A DNA stretch of 64,000 bases from Macrostomum hystrix. Taxonomy: Eukaryota; Platyhelminthes; Macrostomidae. The stretch is from positions 2,232,001-2,296,000 of the forward strand of contig CATNEN010000014.1 in NCBI GenBank assembly GCA_950097015.1, in the 5' to 3' direction. This document shows, piece after piece, positions 1 to 11,958 of the stretch. The position numbers and the translations under genes are program-made. Each line of letters starts with the position of its first letter. Position 1 is the stretch's first letter. The notes under the pieces were generated by a model. That model was not told the DNA's origin. It saw only the letters and a program-made list of their open reading frames with translations, and made no database searches.

Positions 1-514
1 GGTCTACCGAACAATGTGCTCTTATGTCTTCCCAATCGAATAACTGCTTGTCCTGTCAAATGTACTGTAACTATGGATACTTTTTGTACTCTTATCGCTT
101 GCAAAGCTGTCAACCCCAGGTCAATATTGATTGATTGACTTGTGATTTGGTTGCTAAATGGGTAGAATAAAACAACACCTCACCGCTCGTGCCCCCTGTT
201 TATGACCTTGCTCATATCCTGCGTATGATCGAGCTCATGCCTTGCTTATGACCCTATTTATGACCCTGCTCATATCCTATTTATGACCCTGCTCACGTAC
301 CTGCTCAGTGGTAATGTGTTATTTACTGCTCATTTCTGAGTCGCGCATTAGTCCGGTAAATTTGAGGCACGAAAAGTAAAATAGTTTTCGAAGCCAAATT
401 TTCAGTCAATGAATTGGAAACTTTCAAATTGGAGTTTTTTTATTAATTAATTTTATGACAAAACCAGAAACTAACTACGAAACGGAATAAAACAGTCTAT
501 GATAGTACGGAAAT
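1..514. other. Intergenic, degenerate short repeats
   Basis: No gene is seen. Positions 195-310 hold loosely repeated phrases of the type 'ccctgctcatatcc' and 'tatttatgaccctgct', probably a decayed minisatellite. The rest is AT-rich unique sequence. Confidence 0.6.
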
Positions 515-1040
515 AGAGAGTGACAGACACAGAGTGACCTAGATGGAGAGTGACAGACATGGAGTGATCTAGATGGAGAGTGACAGACACAGAGTGATCT
601 AGATGGAGAGTTACAGACACAGAGTGATCTAGATGGAGAGTGACAGACATGGAGTGATCTAGATGGAGAGTGACAGACACATAGTGATCTAGATGGAGAG
701 TGACAGACACAAAGTGATCTAGATGGAGAGTGACAGACACAGAGTGATCTAGATGGAGAGTGACAGACACAGAGTGATCTAGATGGAGAGTGACAGACAT
801 GGAGTGATCTAGATGGAGAGTGACAGACATGGAGTGATCTAGATGGAGAGTGACAGACACAAAGTGATCTAGATGGAGAGTGACAGACACAGAGTGATCT
901 AGATGGAGAGTGACAGACAAGGAGTGATCTAGATGGAGAGTGACAGACACAAAGTGATCTAGATGGAGAGTGACAGACACAAAGTGATCTAGATGGAGAG
1001 TGACAGACACAGAGTGATCTAGATGGAGAGTGACAGACAA
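515..1040. repeat. 30-bp minisatellite in tyrosinase 3' flank
   Basis: About 17 tandem copies of a 30-bp unit built from 'agagtgacagacac' and 'agagtgatctagatgg'. The variable positions are the bases after 'gacaga' (cac/cat/caa). The array ends about 15 bp from the tyrosinase stop codon, so it should form most of that gene's 3' UTR unless polyadenylation is very early. Because 30 is a multiple of three, long reading frames open through it on the minus strand, but these are not genes. Confidence 0.95.
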
Positions 1041-1054
1041 GGTGGATGCATGAT

Positions 1055-4000
1055 CTATCCCTTGGCGGCATGCGGGTGCTGCTCCAGGAAGCGGTTCAGC
1101 TGGTCCTGGAAGTGCCGGCTGTGCAGTCGGTACTGCGGATGCAGGAAGCCACGGCGGCAGTTGGTGAAGTGCCAGAGGCTCGGCTTAGGCAGGCGGCCCT
1201 CGGCCTCCAGGCGGCGCCGGACGGGTTCGCCGAAGTCCAGAGTGTCGTACTCGTAGCCGAGGGCGGCGATGTCGGTGAAGACCTGCTCGTGCCGGATCGG
1301 CGGGTAGAAGCCGACCATGAAGCTCTGGCGGTCGTGGCCCGGCGACACGTTGATGTTGGCCATTTCGAACGGGTGCGGATGGTGGCGGAGGAACCACATG
1401 TGGACGATGCGGCTGACCTGGGAGTGGTGCATGAAGAAGATCGGGTCGTTGGGCGCCGTGGCTGCGCAGCAGAAGCTGCCGGTAACGGAGTCGTGCACCT
1501 GGCGGCGGGGGCGGGACGGGACGAGCGACTGGTTTGGCGACTAGTTGCAGACACTCAGAGTGAAGCACTTTAATCAAGACGTCACTCTCTCCACCTGTCT
1601 GTCACTCTCCACCTGTCTGTCACTCTCCACCTGACTGTCACTCTCTACCTGTCCCTCACTCTCTCGAGATGTCTGTCACTCTCTAGACGTCCGTCACTCT
1701 CCACCTATCCATCACTGCACCTGTCAATCACTCTTCACCAATCCATCACTCTTCATCTGTCCGTCATTCTCCACCTGTCTGTCACACTCTCCAACTCTCA
1801 ACCTGTCTGTCACTCTCAATACCTCTCCATCTATCTGTCACTCACTCCACCTGTCCACCTGTCAATCAAAGCTGTAATCACAGCCCACCTTGTTGTGCAG
1901 GGTGCCAGTTGAGCCATAGAACTCGGCCGGTCCGCAGTGGCCCTCCAGATAGCGCCCGAAGCCGCAGTTGTCCAAGTCCTGCGCCGGCTTCTTGAACTCA
2001 TCCGGATAATAGAACCTGGGGATGCTGAGAGCAAAGTTCACCTCGGCAGTGGTTGGCAGGGACAGGTTCGTCCACTCGCGCACCAGCTTGCCGAAGCGCT
2101 CGGCGGCGTGGCAGCCGAAGCAGGAGCCAATCTCTTTGCGCTCCTTCGAGTCGGGTGATGTGCAGAACTCGTCCCAGTCGCTGAAGGGACTTTCCGGATG
2201 CACCCTCTGGCCGAAGGTGTCGCATTCGCCGGGGTCGCCGACGATGTCGTTGACGCAGACCTCGCACCAGGTGGCGTCGATCCAGTCCCAGTAAGGCAGG
2301 CCGAAGGTGGTCCAGTTAAAGCGCTCGACAGCGATCTTGTGCAGCTCTCGCTCCAGCATCATGGTGTAGTAGCGGTGCCAGGTAACGAACCCGGGACCTC
2401 CATGATTCAGGTCCAGGATACCAAACTGCTGGCACTGCTGGCTGCTCTGGAACAGAGTCCGGCGTGAAGCGTACCTGCGCGAACGGGGGAGTCAGGAAAC
2501 AGGTGTCATGAACAGGGGTGTCAGGGACAGAGGTGTCAGGGACACAGGTGGAAGGGACACCGGTGTCAGGGAAACAGGTGTAAGGGACACAGGTATCAGG
2601 GACACAGGTATCAGGGATACAGGTGTAAGGGACACAGGTATCAGGGACACAGGTATCAGGGACACAGGTGTAAGGGACACCGGTGTCAGGGACACAGGTG
2701 TCAGGGACACAGGTGTCAGGGACACAGGTGTAAGGGACACAGGTGTAAGGGACACAGGTGTAAGTGACACAGGTATCAGGGACACAGGTATCAGGGATAC
2801 AGGTGCAAGGGACACCGGTGTCAGGGACACAGGTGTAAGGGACACAGGTGTAAGGGACACAGGTGTAAGTGACACAGCTATCAGGGACACAGGTATCAGG
2901 GATACAGGTGTAAGGGACACCGGTGTCAGGGACACAGGTGTAAGGGACACAGGTGTAAGGGACATATGTGTAAGGGACGCAGGTGTAAGGGACACCGGTG
3001 TCAGGGAAACAGGTGTAAGGGACACCGGTGTCAGGGACACAGGTGTCAGGGACACAGGTGTCAGGGACAGAGGTGTAAGGGACAGAGGTGTAAGGGACAC
3101 CGGTGTCAGGGACACAGGTGTCAGGGACGCAGGTGTAAGGGACACAGGTGTAAGGGACACAGGTGTAAGGGACACCGGTGTCAGGGACACAGGTGTAAGG
3201 GACACAGGTGTAAGGGACGCAGGTGTCAGGGACGCAGGTGTCAGGGACACAGGTGTAAGGGACACAGGTGTAAGGGACACAGGTGTCAGGGACACAGGTG
3301 TAAGGGACACAGGTGTCAGGGACACCGGTGTAAGGGACACAGGTGTAAGGGACACAGGTGTCAGGGACACAGGTGTAAGGGACACAGGTGTCAGGGACGC
3401 AGGTGTAAGGGACACAGGTGTCAGGGACGCAGGTGTCAGGGACACAGGTGTCAGGGACGCAGGTGTAAGGGACACAGGTGTCAGGGTCGCAGGTGTCAGG
3501 GACGCAGGTATCAGGGACGCAGGTGTAAGGGACACAGGTATCAGGGACGCAGGTGTAAGGGACGCAGGTGTCAGGGACGCAGGTGTAAGGGACACAGGTA
3601 TCAGGGACGCAGGTGTAAGGGACGCAGGTGTCAGGGACGCAGGTGTAAGGGACGCAGGTGTCAGGGACGCAGGTGTCAGGGACGCAGGTGTAAGGGACGC
3701 AGGTATCAGGGACACAGGTGTAAGGGACACAGGTGTAAGGGACACAGGTGTAAGGGACGCAGGTGTCAGGGACGCAGGTGTAAGGGACGCAGGTGTAAGG
3801 GACACAGATGGCAAGCTCAAAAGTCGGCAGCCAACCTGTGCACGTAGACCAGCCAGTAATGCACCGTGGCCGGCACGAAGGTCGGGTTGCGCAGCGGGTC
3901 GGACTGGTTGTTGTACTTCTCGATGAGCACAGAGTATGGCGACATCTTGACTCGCATGAGGCGGCTGATCTCGCGGTACCGGTCTCGCTCCTCCGGGCTC

Positions 4001-7000
4001 AGCGTGAAGATGTTGCGGCGCAGCCGGACGTCGCGCTGGTCGCAGTTGCGGCCGCGCCAGCCGAAGAAGCACTCGCCGCAGTCCGCGCCCCAGAAGCGAG
4101 AGTCGCATTGGCAGCCGTACTGGAAGAACCGGCTCGGCCACATCAGGCGGTCGTCTCTGCGGTGGAGAAACGTTCATTTCTACTTATAGTAGACTAACTA
4201 GCAACCAAGACCCCTTTGGGCGAAGCAAATTACGCTTTACAGTCCTGAAAATATGCAACTTCAATACTACGATTATATTTTCTTGATATCTCCTTGATAA
4301 ATCAAACTACCCCTTTGATATATCATGCTATCCCTTGACAAAGGTTGCTACCCCCTCGAAAATTCATGCTTCCTCCTCGATAATGTTGGCAACCCTCCTT
4401 CTAATTAATGCTACACTCTCGATAAGTCATGTTTTCCTAACGATAATTCATGCTACCCCTTGATAGTTCATGCTACCCCTTGATAGTTCATGCTTCCCCT
4501 TGATAGTTCATGCTTCCCCTTGATAGTTCATGCTTCCCCTTGATAGTTCATGCTACCCCTTGATAGTTCATGCTTCCCCTTGATAGTTCATGCTTCCCCT
4601 TGATAGTTCATGCTACCCCTTGATAGTTCATGCTTCCCCTTGATAGTTCATGCTTCCCCTTGATAGTTCATGCTTCCCCTTGATAGTTCATGCTTCCCCT
4701 TGATAGTTCATGCTACCCCTTGATAGTTCATGCTACCCCTTGATAGTTCATGCTACCCCTTGATAGTTCATGCTTCCCCTTGATAGTTCATGCTACCCCT
4801 TGATAGTTCATGCTTCCCCTTGATAGTTCATGCTTCCCCTTGATAGTTCATGCTACCCCTTGATAGCTCATGCTTCCCCTTGATAGTTCATGCTACCCCT
4901 TGATAGCTCATGCTACCCCTTGATAGCTCATGCTACCCCTTGATAGTTCATGCTACCCCTTGATAGTTCATGCTACCCCTTGATAGCTCATGCTACCCCT
5001 TGATAGCTCATGCTACCCCTTGATAGCTCATGCTACCCCTTGATAGCTCATGCTACCCCTTGATAGCTCATGCTACCCCTTGATAGCTCATGCTACCCCT
5101 TGATAGCTCATGCTACCCCTTGATAGCTCATGCTACCCCTTGATAGCTCATGCTACCCCTTGATAGCTCATGCTACCCCTTGATAGTTCATGCTACCCCT
5201 CGATAGTTCATGCTTCCCCTTGATAGTTCATGCTTCCCCTTGATAGTTCATGCTTCCCCTTGATAGTTCATGCTACCCCTTGATAGTTCATGCTACCCCT
5301 TGATAGTTCATGCTTCCCCTTGATAGTTCATGCTACCCCTTGATAGTTCATGCTTCCCCTTGATAGTTCATGCTTCCCCTTGATAGTTCATGCTTCCCCT
5401 TGATAGTTCATGCTTCCCCTTGATAGTTCATGCTTCCCCTTGATAGTTCATGCTACCCCTCGATAGTTCATGCTACCCCTTGATAGTTCATGCTTCCCCT
5501 TGATAGTTCATGCTACCCCTTGATAGTTCATGCTTCCCCTTGATAGTTCATGCTTCCCCTTGATAGTTCATGCTACCCCTTGATAGTTCATGCTACCCCT
5601 TGATAGTTCATGCTTCCCCTTGATAGTTCATGCTACCCCTTGATAGTTCATGCTACCCCTTGATAGTTCATGCTACCCCTTGATAGTTCATGCTACCCCT
5701 TGATAGTTCATGCTTCCCCTTGATAGTTCATGCTTCCCCTTGATAGTTCATGCTACCCCTTGATAGTTCATGCTTCCCCTTGATAGTTCATGCTACCCCT
5801 TGATAGTTCATGCTTCCCCTTGATAGTTCATGCTACCCCTTGATAGTTCATGCTTCCCCTTGATAGTTCATGCTTCCCCTTGATAGTTCATCAATTCCCT
5901 TGATCGATAACTCATGCCTCCCATCGATAACTCATGCTTCCCATCGATAACTCATGCTTCCCATCGATAACTCATGCTTCCCATCGATAACTCATGCTTC
6001 CCATCGATAACTCATGCTTTCCATCGATAACTCATGCTTCCCATCGATAACTCATGCTTCCCATCGATAACTCATGCTTCCCATCGATAACTCATGCCTC
6101 CCATCGATAACTCATGCTTCCCCCTTGATAATTAATCCTACCCTCTCGATAATTCATACTTTTCCCTCGCTACATCATGCTTCCCCTGGATAATTGATAC
6201 TATACTGGACCTTCAGTTTTATAGTTTTCCTCCGTTAATTCATGCCTAACCTCATTTATGCCTAACCTCAATTATTTATTCTAACCTTCTATAATTTTTA
6301 TTACCCTCTCGATAATATGTGCTACCCCTTGATTATTCATGCTTCCCAATCGATAATTTGTGCTACCCCTTCGATAGTTCATACTCCCCCCTCGAAAAGT
6401 CATGCTTCCCCGTCGAAAAGTCATGCTTCCCCGTCGAAAAGTCATGCTTCCCCGTCGATAACTCATGCTGTCCCTCGATAATTCATACTTTTCCCTCGTT
6501 ACTTCATGCTTCCCTGGATAAGTTATGCTTTCCCTAGGTTATTCATGATTTTCCCTGGATAATTCATGCTCCCACCTCGATTATTAATGCTTTTTCCTAG
6601 AAATATCATGATATCCCATGGAAATCTCATGCTATACCCCGGAAATCTCATGCTTTTTCCTGGAAATCTCATGCTATCCCCCGGAAATCTCATGCTATAC
6701 CCTGGAAATCTCATGCTATACCCTGGAAATCTCATGCTATACCCTGGAAATCTCATGCTATACCCTGGAAATCTCATGCTATACCCTGGAAATCTCATGC
6801 TATACCCTGGAAATCTCATGCTATACCCTAGAAATCTCATGCTTTTCCCTAGAATTATCATGCCTTCTCCTCGAAAAATAATCTTCAGAAACCTCATGCC
6901 CATTCACCTGATACCAGATGCTATCCATTGATATAACTTTATTGAGCTATATCATTTACTTTCATGATTGATTTTGTTGAAATCTTCTGCTCTTAAAATA

Positions 7001-7761
7001 TCGAGCAATAATGCTAGCTGCTATGCTCGAAAAACGCTTAATTAAAAAATTGGTATGGCTGTTTGTTACCCTCAGAAACAATGTCTTTTGTTTTTAACCT
7101 AATATAAAGGCTGCAGTTCAGGAGGAGAGGTCTCGCTAGCATTGAGCATCGAGACCTGTTCAGTGCTATGCCAATGCACGCGCGGGCGAGAAAAAACACC
7201 GGTGCAATCTAAGAAAACTGACAGTGCCCGGCCCTATTCCAATTTAACCTTAATTGGCCTCCTATTGAAAGCAATCGTTTTCCGAATATTTAATACCCTT
7301 GGCATTGAGACAGAATGATAAAATTTGATCAGTCTAATCTAATGCTTGGATGAATGGCACTTTCTGGTGAAAACACGATAAAAATTGATCAAATGGTTCA
7401 AACGATAGAGCGTATATAGCTCGTATATACATTCTGAAGACATTCAGTATAGAAAAATGATGAGGATAAATAATTGGAATCGGTGCGTTGTGTCGTGAAG
7501 GCAATAGCCTCACCTGGCCAGTCCTGGGTGGTAATTCTCGAACTCTTTGTAGGGCTGCACTTTTATGCACTCGCCGCGGCCCCTGCCGCCGCAGGGCTGG
7601 CTGAAGCCGTGAGGCACCGGGCAGCACACGGACACGCGGTTGGTCACGTTGGCAACGCAGATGGTTGGAAGCAGGCCGAGTGACGGCTGGGGCTGATGCA
7701 GCAGCAACACGCAGAGCAGCGTCAGGGCCGTCGGAGAACGCAGCTGGCGTGTGTCGGTCAT
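1055..7761 (-). CDS. Tyrosinase (secreted, vertebrate-TYR-like), 4 exons
   Basis: Type-3 copper oxidase of melanin or quinone chemistry: hydroxylates and oxidises phenols. Coding exons are 7514-7761, 3836-4156, 1889-2474 and 1055-1498. They total 1599 nt (532 aa), and all junctions have GT/AG and matching phases (2, 2, 0). The ATG at 7759-7761 is followed by a hydrophobic signal peptide (about residues 12-31). A Cys-rich EGF-like region (about 46-120) matches vertebrate TYR in layout, including 'GRGRGEC' and 'CQCDSRFWGADCGEC'. CuA ligands are H189, H214 and H223 ('FVTWHRYY'), followed by 'LPYWDW'. CuB ligands are H383, H387 and H410 ('NDPIFFMHHSQV'). The spacings match vertebrate TYR except 25 rather than 22 residues between the first two histidines. 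No C-terminal membrane helix is seen, so a soluble or secreted enzyme is likely. The donor of intron 2 (GTTGGC) is weak. Introns 1 and 2 are mostly minisatellite. Confidence 0.92.
1575..1875. repeat. Degenerate 'ctgtcactctccac' repeat, tyrosinase intron 3
   Basis: Intron 3 (1499-1888) is filled with loose copies of 'cacctgtctgtcactctc'. They are much more diverged than the arrays in introns 1 and 2, so this looks like an old array. Confidence 0.75.
2493..3808. repeat. 15-bp minisatellite filling tyrosinase intron 2
   Basis: About 88 copies of a 15-bp unit 'gggacacaggtgtaa', alternating with 'gggacacaggtgtca' and with 'gggacgcaggt' variants concentrated toward 3400-3800. The intron is 1361 bp (2475-3835) and the array occupies nearly all of it, starting 18 bp from one exon and ending 27 bp from the other. 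The unit is divisible by three and stop-free on both strands, giving spurious frames of over 450 codons. Confidence 0.97.
4235..4440. repeat. Dispersed repeat block flanking the 20-bp array
   Basis: This stretch resembles 45830-45980 base by base in order: 'gcaacttcaatacta', 'tttcttgatatc', 'tgatatatcatgctatccc', 'ttgctaccccc' and 'aattcatgct'. It is therefore a dispersed element, not just local tandem growth. It leads directly into the tandem array. Confidence 0.6.
4441..5889. repeat. 20-bp satellite array, tyrosinase intron 1
   Basis: About 72 nearly identical copies of 'ttgatagttcatgctacccc'. Variants are gct-A-cccc versus gct-T-cccc and agTtca versus agCtca. A block near 4990-5170 is homogenised for 'agctcatgctacccc', a sign of recent unequal exchange. 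Confidence 0.97.
5897..6122. repeat. Second 20-bp array (related unit)
   Basis: About 11 copies of 'cgataactcatgcttcccat'. The shared core 'ctcatgcttccc' shows it is a diverged relative of the preceding array. Confidence 0.95.
6123..6590. repeat. Degenerate copies of the same satellite
   Basis: Scattered, diverged copies of 'cgataattcatgctaccc' with a short clean run of 'gtcgaaaagtcatgcttccc' at 6395-6455. No gene is seen. Confidence 0.7.
6600..6850. repeat. 21-bp array 'ggaaatctcatgctatac'
   Basis: About 11 copies of a 21-bp unit containing 'tggaaatctcatgctatac', the third homogenised derivative of the 'tcatgct' satellite in tyrosinase intron 1. Confidence 0.93.
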
Positions 7762-8706
7762 GACGGAACCGCGAGCTGCTGCGCAATGGCTCTTTGAGCT
7801 GAGTGCAAGTAAATAGTGCAAGTAAATAGAATGCTGACAAAGTTTCAGTGAAGGGCAGACCGCGCTATATTGGGCTACGGGTTAAATGGCCGCTCCATTT
7901 GACCTCTGCAGTTTAATTACAACCCCTCAACATTACAGCTGGAGCCTAGACCGCTCCTGATTGGCTGGTTCACTCGGACTCAGCTGAATGTACACTGAAA
8001 TCTCGTCCCTGTCAGAGTGAAAGCATCGCCCACCGGAAGTCTTTAAATTTCGATTGGTTGAAACTTGAAAGTGAAGACGCGGCTTATAGGGCAGGCTTAT
8101 TTTAGCGATGCTTAATAATTACTTTATCTTTATGACCTTTCTTGGATCACTGAACTTGACTCACAGAATATGAATGTAGTCCACTTTTAGAAGCCCTAGA
8201 ACTAATATATACGAACAAAACAGTAGCAATAACAGAGTACAGGTCTGATCGCTGAATGCAGATGGGATAGTCGAGTGAAGAAGCCAAAATGTAAAAGAAT
8301 TTAAACAGAAAGGGTCACTAGCAGTTATGCAATGCTGCCATGGAGACAGCAGATCATTAAGGGCCAGTTGGTTGCACCAACTTAGCCAGCTAAAAGAACC
8401 AGGCGTTTGCTATTTTATATTTGATAGTTGTTACAAACCCTTAGTAGAACATGTCGCCACAACATCAGGCATAAAACACAAGAGTAGCCAGTAGCTATTA
8501 CATCATAAATCCGACTCAAAGCCTGGTGGTATATAGTGCGAGTACAATAGAGCTTAGAATGGATTAATCGGAATAAGAAACATGGGTTTAATTATGGAGG
8601 CGAAATGATTAGAAAGGACAGCAACAAGACAGCAAAGTTGACATCCCATCTGGTAAACAGTTCGCTCAGCAAATTGTACTTTACAGTCAGCGCCAGCCTG
8701 CCCGAT
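7762..8706. other. Intergenic between tyrosinase and ZNF207-like
   Basis: Upstream region of the minus-strand tyrosinase and downstream region of the minus-strand ZNF207-like gene. It should hold the tyrosinase promoter and the ZNF207-like 3' UTR. No clear TATA box, poly(A) signal or further exon was recognised. Confidence 0.5.
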
Positions 8707-9669
8707 TCACCTGTAGGACGCCGTAGAAGGCGGGGCGCCTCCAGCGGGCCGCCAGGGCGCCAGCAGGCCGGGTCGGGACGCGCCGGGCAGCTGAGGCGGT
8801 GGCAGCAGCGGCGGCGGCAGCGGCGGAGCAGCCGAGGTGACGGTCGGAGCCGCTGCTTGCTGGGCCCGCTTGACTGCGCCGGAGGCCAGCTTGAACTGGC
8901 TGAGGCAGGCGCGCCGCTCCTCCAGCGAGATGTCCTCGTCCGGGTGGACGAGTCGGGCCGGCAGGCCGCCGGACGCGGCCGAGTTGGCGGCCGAAGCCCA
9001 GGGCTTGGCCACGCGCGGGTAGGTGCTGAGGTCGGAGCTGAGGCCCAGATTCGCCTTGTGCGACGCCTGCAGCGGCGCCGGCGCGGAGAACGCTGGCAGC
9101 GGAGGCGGCAGAGGCGGCACAGGCGGGCGCTGCAGATGGTGCTGGGAGGATGAGGCCAGGGCGAACGGCTGCAGCAGGGGCGGTGGAGGCGGCGGCGGCG
9201 GCGGGATGGCGGTGCCGAAGGGCATGGCGATTGGAGGCGGCGGGAACGGCATGCCGGGTGGCGGCAGCGGGATGCTCATCGGCGGAATCCAAGGCGCGTC
9301 ACCAGCGTACTGCTGCTGCTGTTGCTTCTTCCGCTTCTCAGGCGGCTGCTGCTGCTCTGCCTCGGGGTCCTGGCCGCGCTTCATGAGCCGCCGGGCCTCC
9401 TGGTCCTCCTCGGGGACGCCCTGCATGCCGTAGATTTCGATTTCCACGGAGGTGCGGCCCTGCACAGCGTTGGGGATTTCATCCACCTTCTCCTTGTGCA
9501 CCTGGTTGCAGTGGATTACCAGGCCAGGGCCAGTGAACAGTTTGCGATGGCAGACGTGACACTTAAAGTGCTTGGCCTTCTGGTGGTCGATAAGGATCTT
9601 CTCGTCCTCGAACTCCCTGTTGCAGTACCAGCACCAGGGCTTGATCTGCTTCTTCTTCTTTCGGCCCAT
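8707..9669 (-). CDS. ZNF207: ZNF207/BuGZ-like spindle and BUB3-binding protein
   Basis: Microtubule-associated zinc-finger protein that binds and stabilises BUB3 at kinetochores and also interacts with splicing factors. The single coding exon gives 320 aa. The N-terminus is the family signature: '[16 protein letters not shown]', then two C2H2 fingers (C13/C16/H29/H34 and C37/C40/H53/H58) and '[16 protein letters not shown]'. A Pro-rich low-complexity middle follows. The GLEBS BUB3-binding motif, '[15 protein letters not shown]', lies at about residues 240-254. Vertebrate proteins are longer (about 480 aa), mostly in the disordered part. The final codons read 'CTACAG|GTGAAT', a possible splice donor overlapping the TGA stop, so a further 3' exon cannot be excluded. 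The start was chosen because MGRKKKK is the conserved N-terminus. Confidence 0.93.
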   Translation of the reverse strand: MGRKKKKQIKPWCWYCNREFEDEKILIDHQKAKHFKCHVCHRKLFTGPGLVIHCNQVHKEKVDEIPNAVQGRTSVEIEIYGMQGVPEEDQEARRLMKRGQDPEAEQQQPPEKRKKQQQQQYAGDAPWIPPMSIPLPPPGMPFPPPPIAMPFGTAIPPPPPPPPPLLQPFALASSSQHHLQRPPVPPLPPPLPAFSAPAPLQASHKANLGLSSDLSTYPRVAKPWASAANSAASGGLPARLVHPDEDISLEERRACLSQFKLASGAVKRAQQAAAPTVTSAAPPLPPPLLPPPQLPGASRPGLLAPWRPAGGAPPSTASYR

Positions 9670-11510
9670 CCTGCCGGCTGCGGCCTCGGCTCTGGGAGGC
9701 GGAGGGGGACAAAGAGCACAAACTGGCTGAACTCACGGGAGGCTGGACTGGCAGGGCTGAGCAGTGACGATCGGGAGTGCCGCGGTGTCAGCGCACTGTC
9801 TGCAATTCGGGTTCCGAGTTTCAGCACTTCAACTAAGCAGTCCAAGAATTTCAAGTTAAAACAGCCGAAACAATTGTAGAATAGGAATAACCAAAACAGC
9901 AGAAATGATAACCTCAATGCAATGCAAATAGGTTTAAATAATGGACAAAGTTAGGCTAATCTGGCTACAAACTCTAGGCAATCAACTTAAAGCATTGTCT
10001 AGGTTTAACAGTCGGCTTACTGTTCTCGGCTTATTCGTGAATGCTCAGTTGGAACAGCAAACTCTCCGTCTACACAAGCCGCGACGAGTAACTGAAAAAT
10101 GATTTGTTTAGAACGCAAAGTCGGCAGTACTAAGAGTAGTATTATAATTTGCATCAACTGATTTGTCTAGCTTACCAGCTTGCAAGCTCATTGCATCCAA
10201 GGATTGATTTGAAATGTGCTAAAAAGTCAATTTGAAAACCTATGAAAACAAGACTTACCCGACATCAATTGATAGCTCAGAGTGCAGGCTTAACTACCCC
10301 CAATCTGGGAGGCCTGAAAGCTAAGCCTCATGCATGTTGAAAACAATTTTTGTACTAGGTAAAAGCATTGAATTTAATAGACTTACTTTGTCACTGATGC
10401 AATAATTTACATTGGCATACCATAAGACAGAAATGAGATTTGGGATTATCCTGTCTTATTTATATTTATAATATTTAGATTATATATATATATACACATC
10501 CTTTTTGAGCAAATCTTGTTGGCTAGTTTTATGCTTAAACATCTGTTGAGTACAAGGAATTTCTTTAATGCGAATATACACCAAGTGACCAGAAAGCTGA
10601 ATGTCTAGAAATATAGCTACTTATTAGTGAAGTAAAAGCTAGAATATCTAGACATAAGATTCTTAATAACAATAAAAATAAAGTAAAAAAACACAACAAA
10701 AATTAAGAATTGTAACTAAGGAATAGGCCCAAGCTAAAAACTGTTAAAATAGGCCTTGACCAATTTTGTAGCCTTTGTTGTAGATAGCAATTTAGGGGTT
10801 TATGAGACCTTTACTAGTATTCCATGTTTACTTATTTGAGAAAAAAATCTGTGTGTGGAAACCCTTTAGCCTTTAGGCTAGTGGCGTGATTTCTATATTA
10901 CTTAGACCAAAAAGGCTATTAAACTCAGATCTGGGAAACCCTATTGGAGCCAATATGGGTTTTTGCGGACAGCGTCCGGCGCGCTTATGAAAAATTGCCT
11001 GCGCAGCTGCGCAGAAAAAAATTCCTGTCTGCGCAGCCGCGCCTTGTGTGCGCCTTAGCTGTTCTAATTATAGAAATACACTACAGAGATCAAAAAAAGG
11101 TCATTTGGTATATGCGTCCATATTTTTGCAAAATCACCACGTACCTGTTCTATTTTTAGAAATACACTATGGAGATCAAAAAAAGATCTTTTGACATTTT
11201 TTCATGAAATCAATTATTGAAATCTACATTGAGTCAGACTGAAGATATATAGCAATTGCGGATTTGCACTCTTTTTCTTGAAACCAACTGCACACCTGCG
11301 CGTCTAGCAGGAGTGTCCGCAGCTTTTATAATTTGCTCCATTAGGGCTGGGAAATATATAATCCTAATCAACTGAAACTGTCTACAGCTAAAGCTGTCTG
11401 CCTGTTCACAATAGTAACCACTGGTACAAATAAGTATGGCTTATCCTACAGAATTGTTTGTAATTTTTTTCTTAACAGGCATAGGCCTAACTTGTATCTT
11501 AACTCTGACA
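9670..11510. other. Intergenic, AT-rich
   Basis: 5' flank of the ZNF207-like gene followed by AT-rich DNA. A TA microsatellite lies near 10480-10495. Around 11068-11110 and 11156-11200 there is a short imperfect direct repeat ('agaaatacactacagagatc' / 'agaaatacactatggagatc'). A GC-rich patch at 10965-11060 contains repeated 'ctgcgcag'. No gene was recognised. Confidence 0.5.
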
Positions 11511-11514
11511 TATA

Positions 11515-11898
11515 TGTAGTAGGGATGCTTTTATTATTTCTTTAAAGTCAAATTCGTGCCTATGCTTTTTGTTTGAATGCGCAAAATATTTTTTATATGT
11601 AAAATATTTTAAATATTTTGTCAAATTCGTTTACTTTAACAAACATTTTCTTTTGTGTATATAAACGAGTGTAATTCAGTTGAGACAAATCAACGTGCCA
11701 GTGTGGCGAAAAGCAAATAAGCTATTACTGAAGAAGAAAAGTGTTGAGTTGGTTATTTGAGGCTGTGACCCTCTGATCCACAGAAAACGCCCAGCAAAGA
11801 CTGGAGAATAGTAAGCCAGTGCCTTAAAAGGTTAAACCGCTCGTGCCGAGTGATACGCTACCATTAGAGAGAAAAGTAGAGAGACAAGCCCTGTTACA
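11515..11898 (+). repeat. 5' LTR (384 bp)
   Basis: TG...CA-bounded terminal repeat, same length and sequence as 17676-18059. It contains a TATA box and an AT-rich 5' half followed by a more GC-balanced R/U5-like part. Confidence 0.96.
11658..11665 (+). promoter_or_regulatory. TATA box of the LTR promoter
   Basis: TATATAAA lies in the 5' LTR. About 25 bases downstream is 'attcagttg', a plausible initiator, so U3/R would divide near 11690. The same box recurs in the 3' LTR. Confidence 0.6.
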
Positions 11899-11902
11899 AC
11901 TT

Positions 11903-11914
11903 TGGTGGCAGCGG
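11903..11914 (+). other. Primer-binding site
   Basis: TGGTGGCAGCGG starts four bases after the 5' LTR. A site starting TGG at this place is expected to pair with the CCA end of a tRNA. I could not assign the tRNA. Confidence 0.6.
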
Positions 11915-11958
11915 AAAGGATCAGAGAAACAGCGAAATAACCCCATTGAGGAGTAACA

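Noticed and set aside
475-1071. Minus-strand repeat-peptide frames near the window start
   Set aside because: Translation of the 30-bp array in the tyrosinase 3' flank; no independent coding signal.
2508-4177. Very long open frames on both strands (over 450 codons, 5-residue repeats)
   Set aside because: They are the 15-bp minisatellite of tyrosinase intron 2. A unit divisible by three without stops stays open in several frames, and real splice sites bracket the array.
4441-5889. CRISPR-like regular repeat array
   Set aside because: Units are contiguous with no unique spacers, and the genome is eukaryotic; it is a satellite. The same holds for the other arrays.
8605-9879. Plus-strand frames over the ZNF207-like gene
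   Set aside because: GC-rich antisense shadows of a well-supported minus-strand gene.
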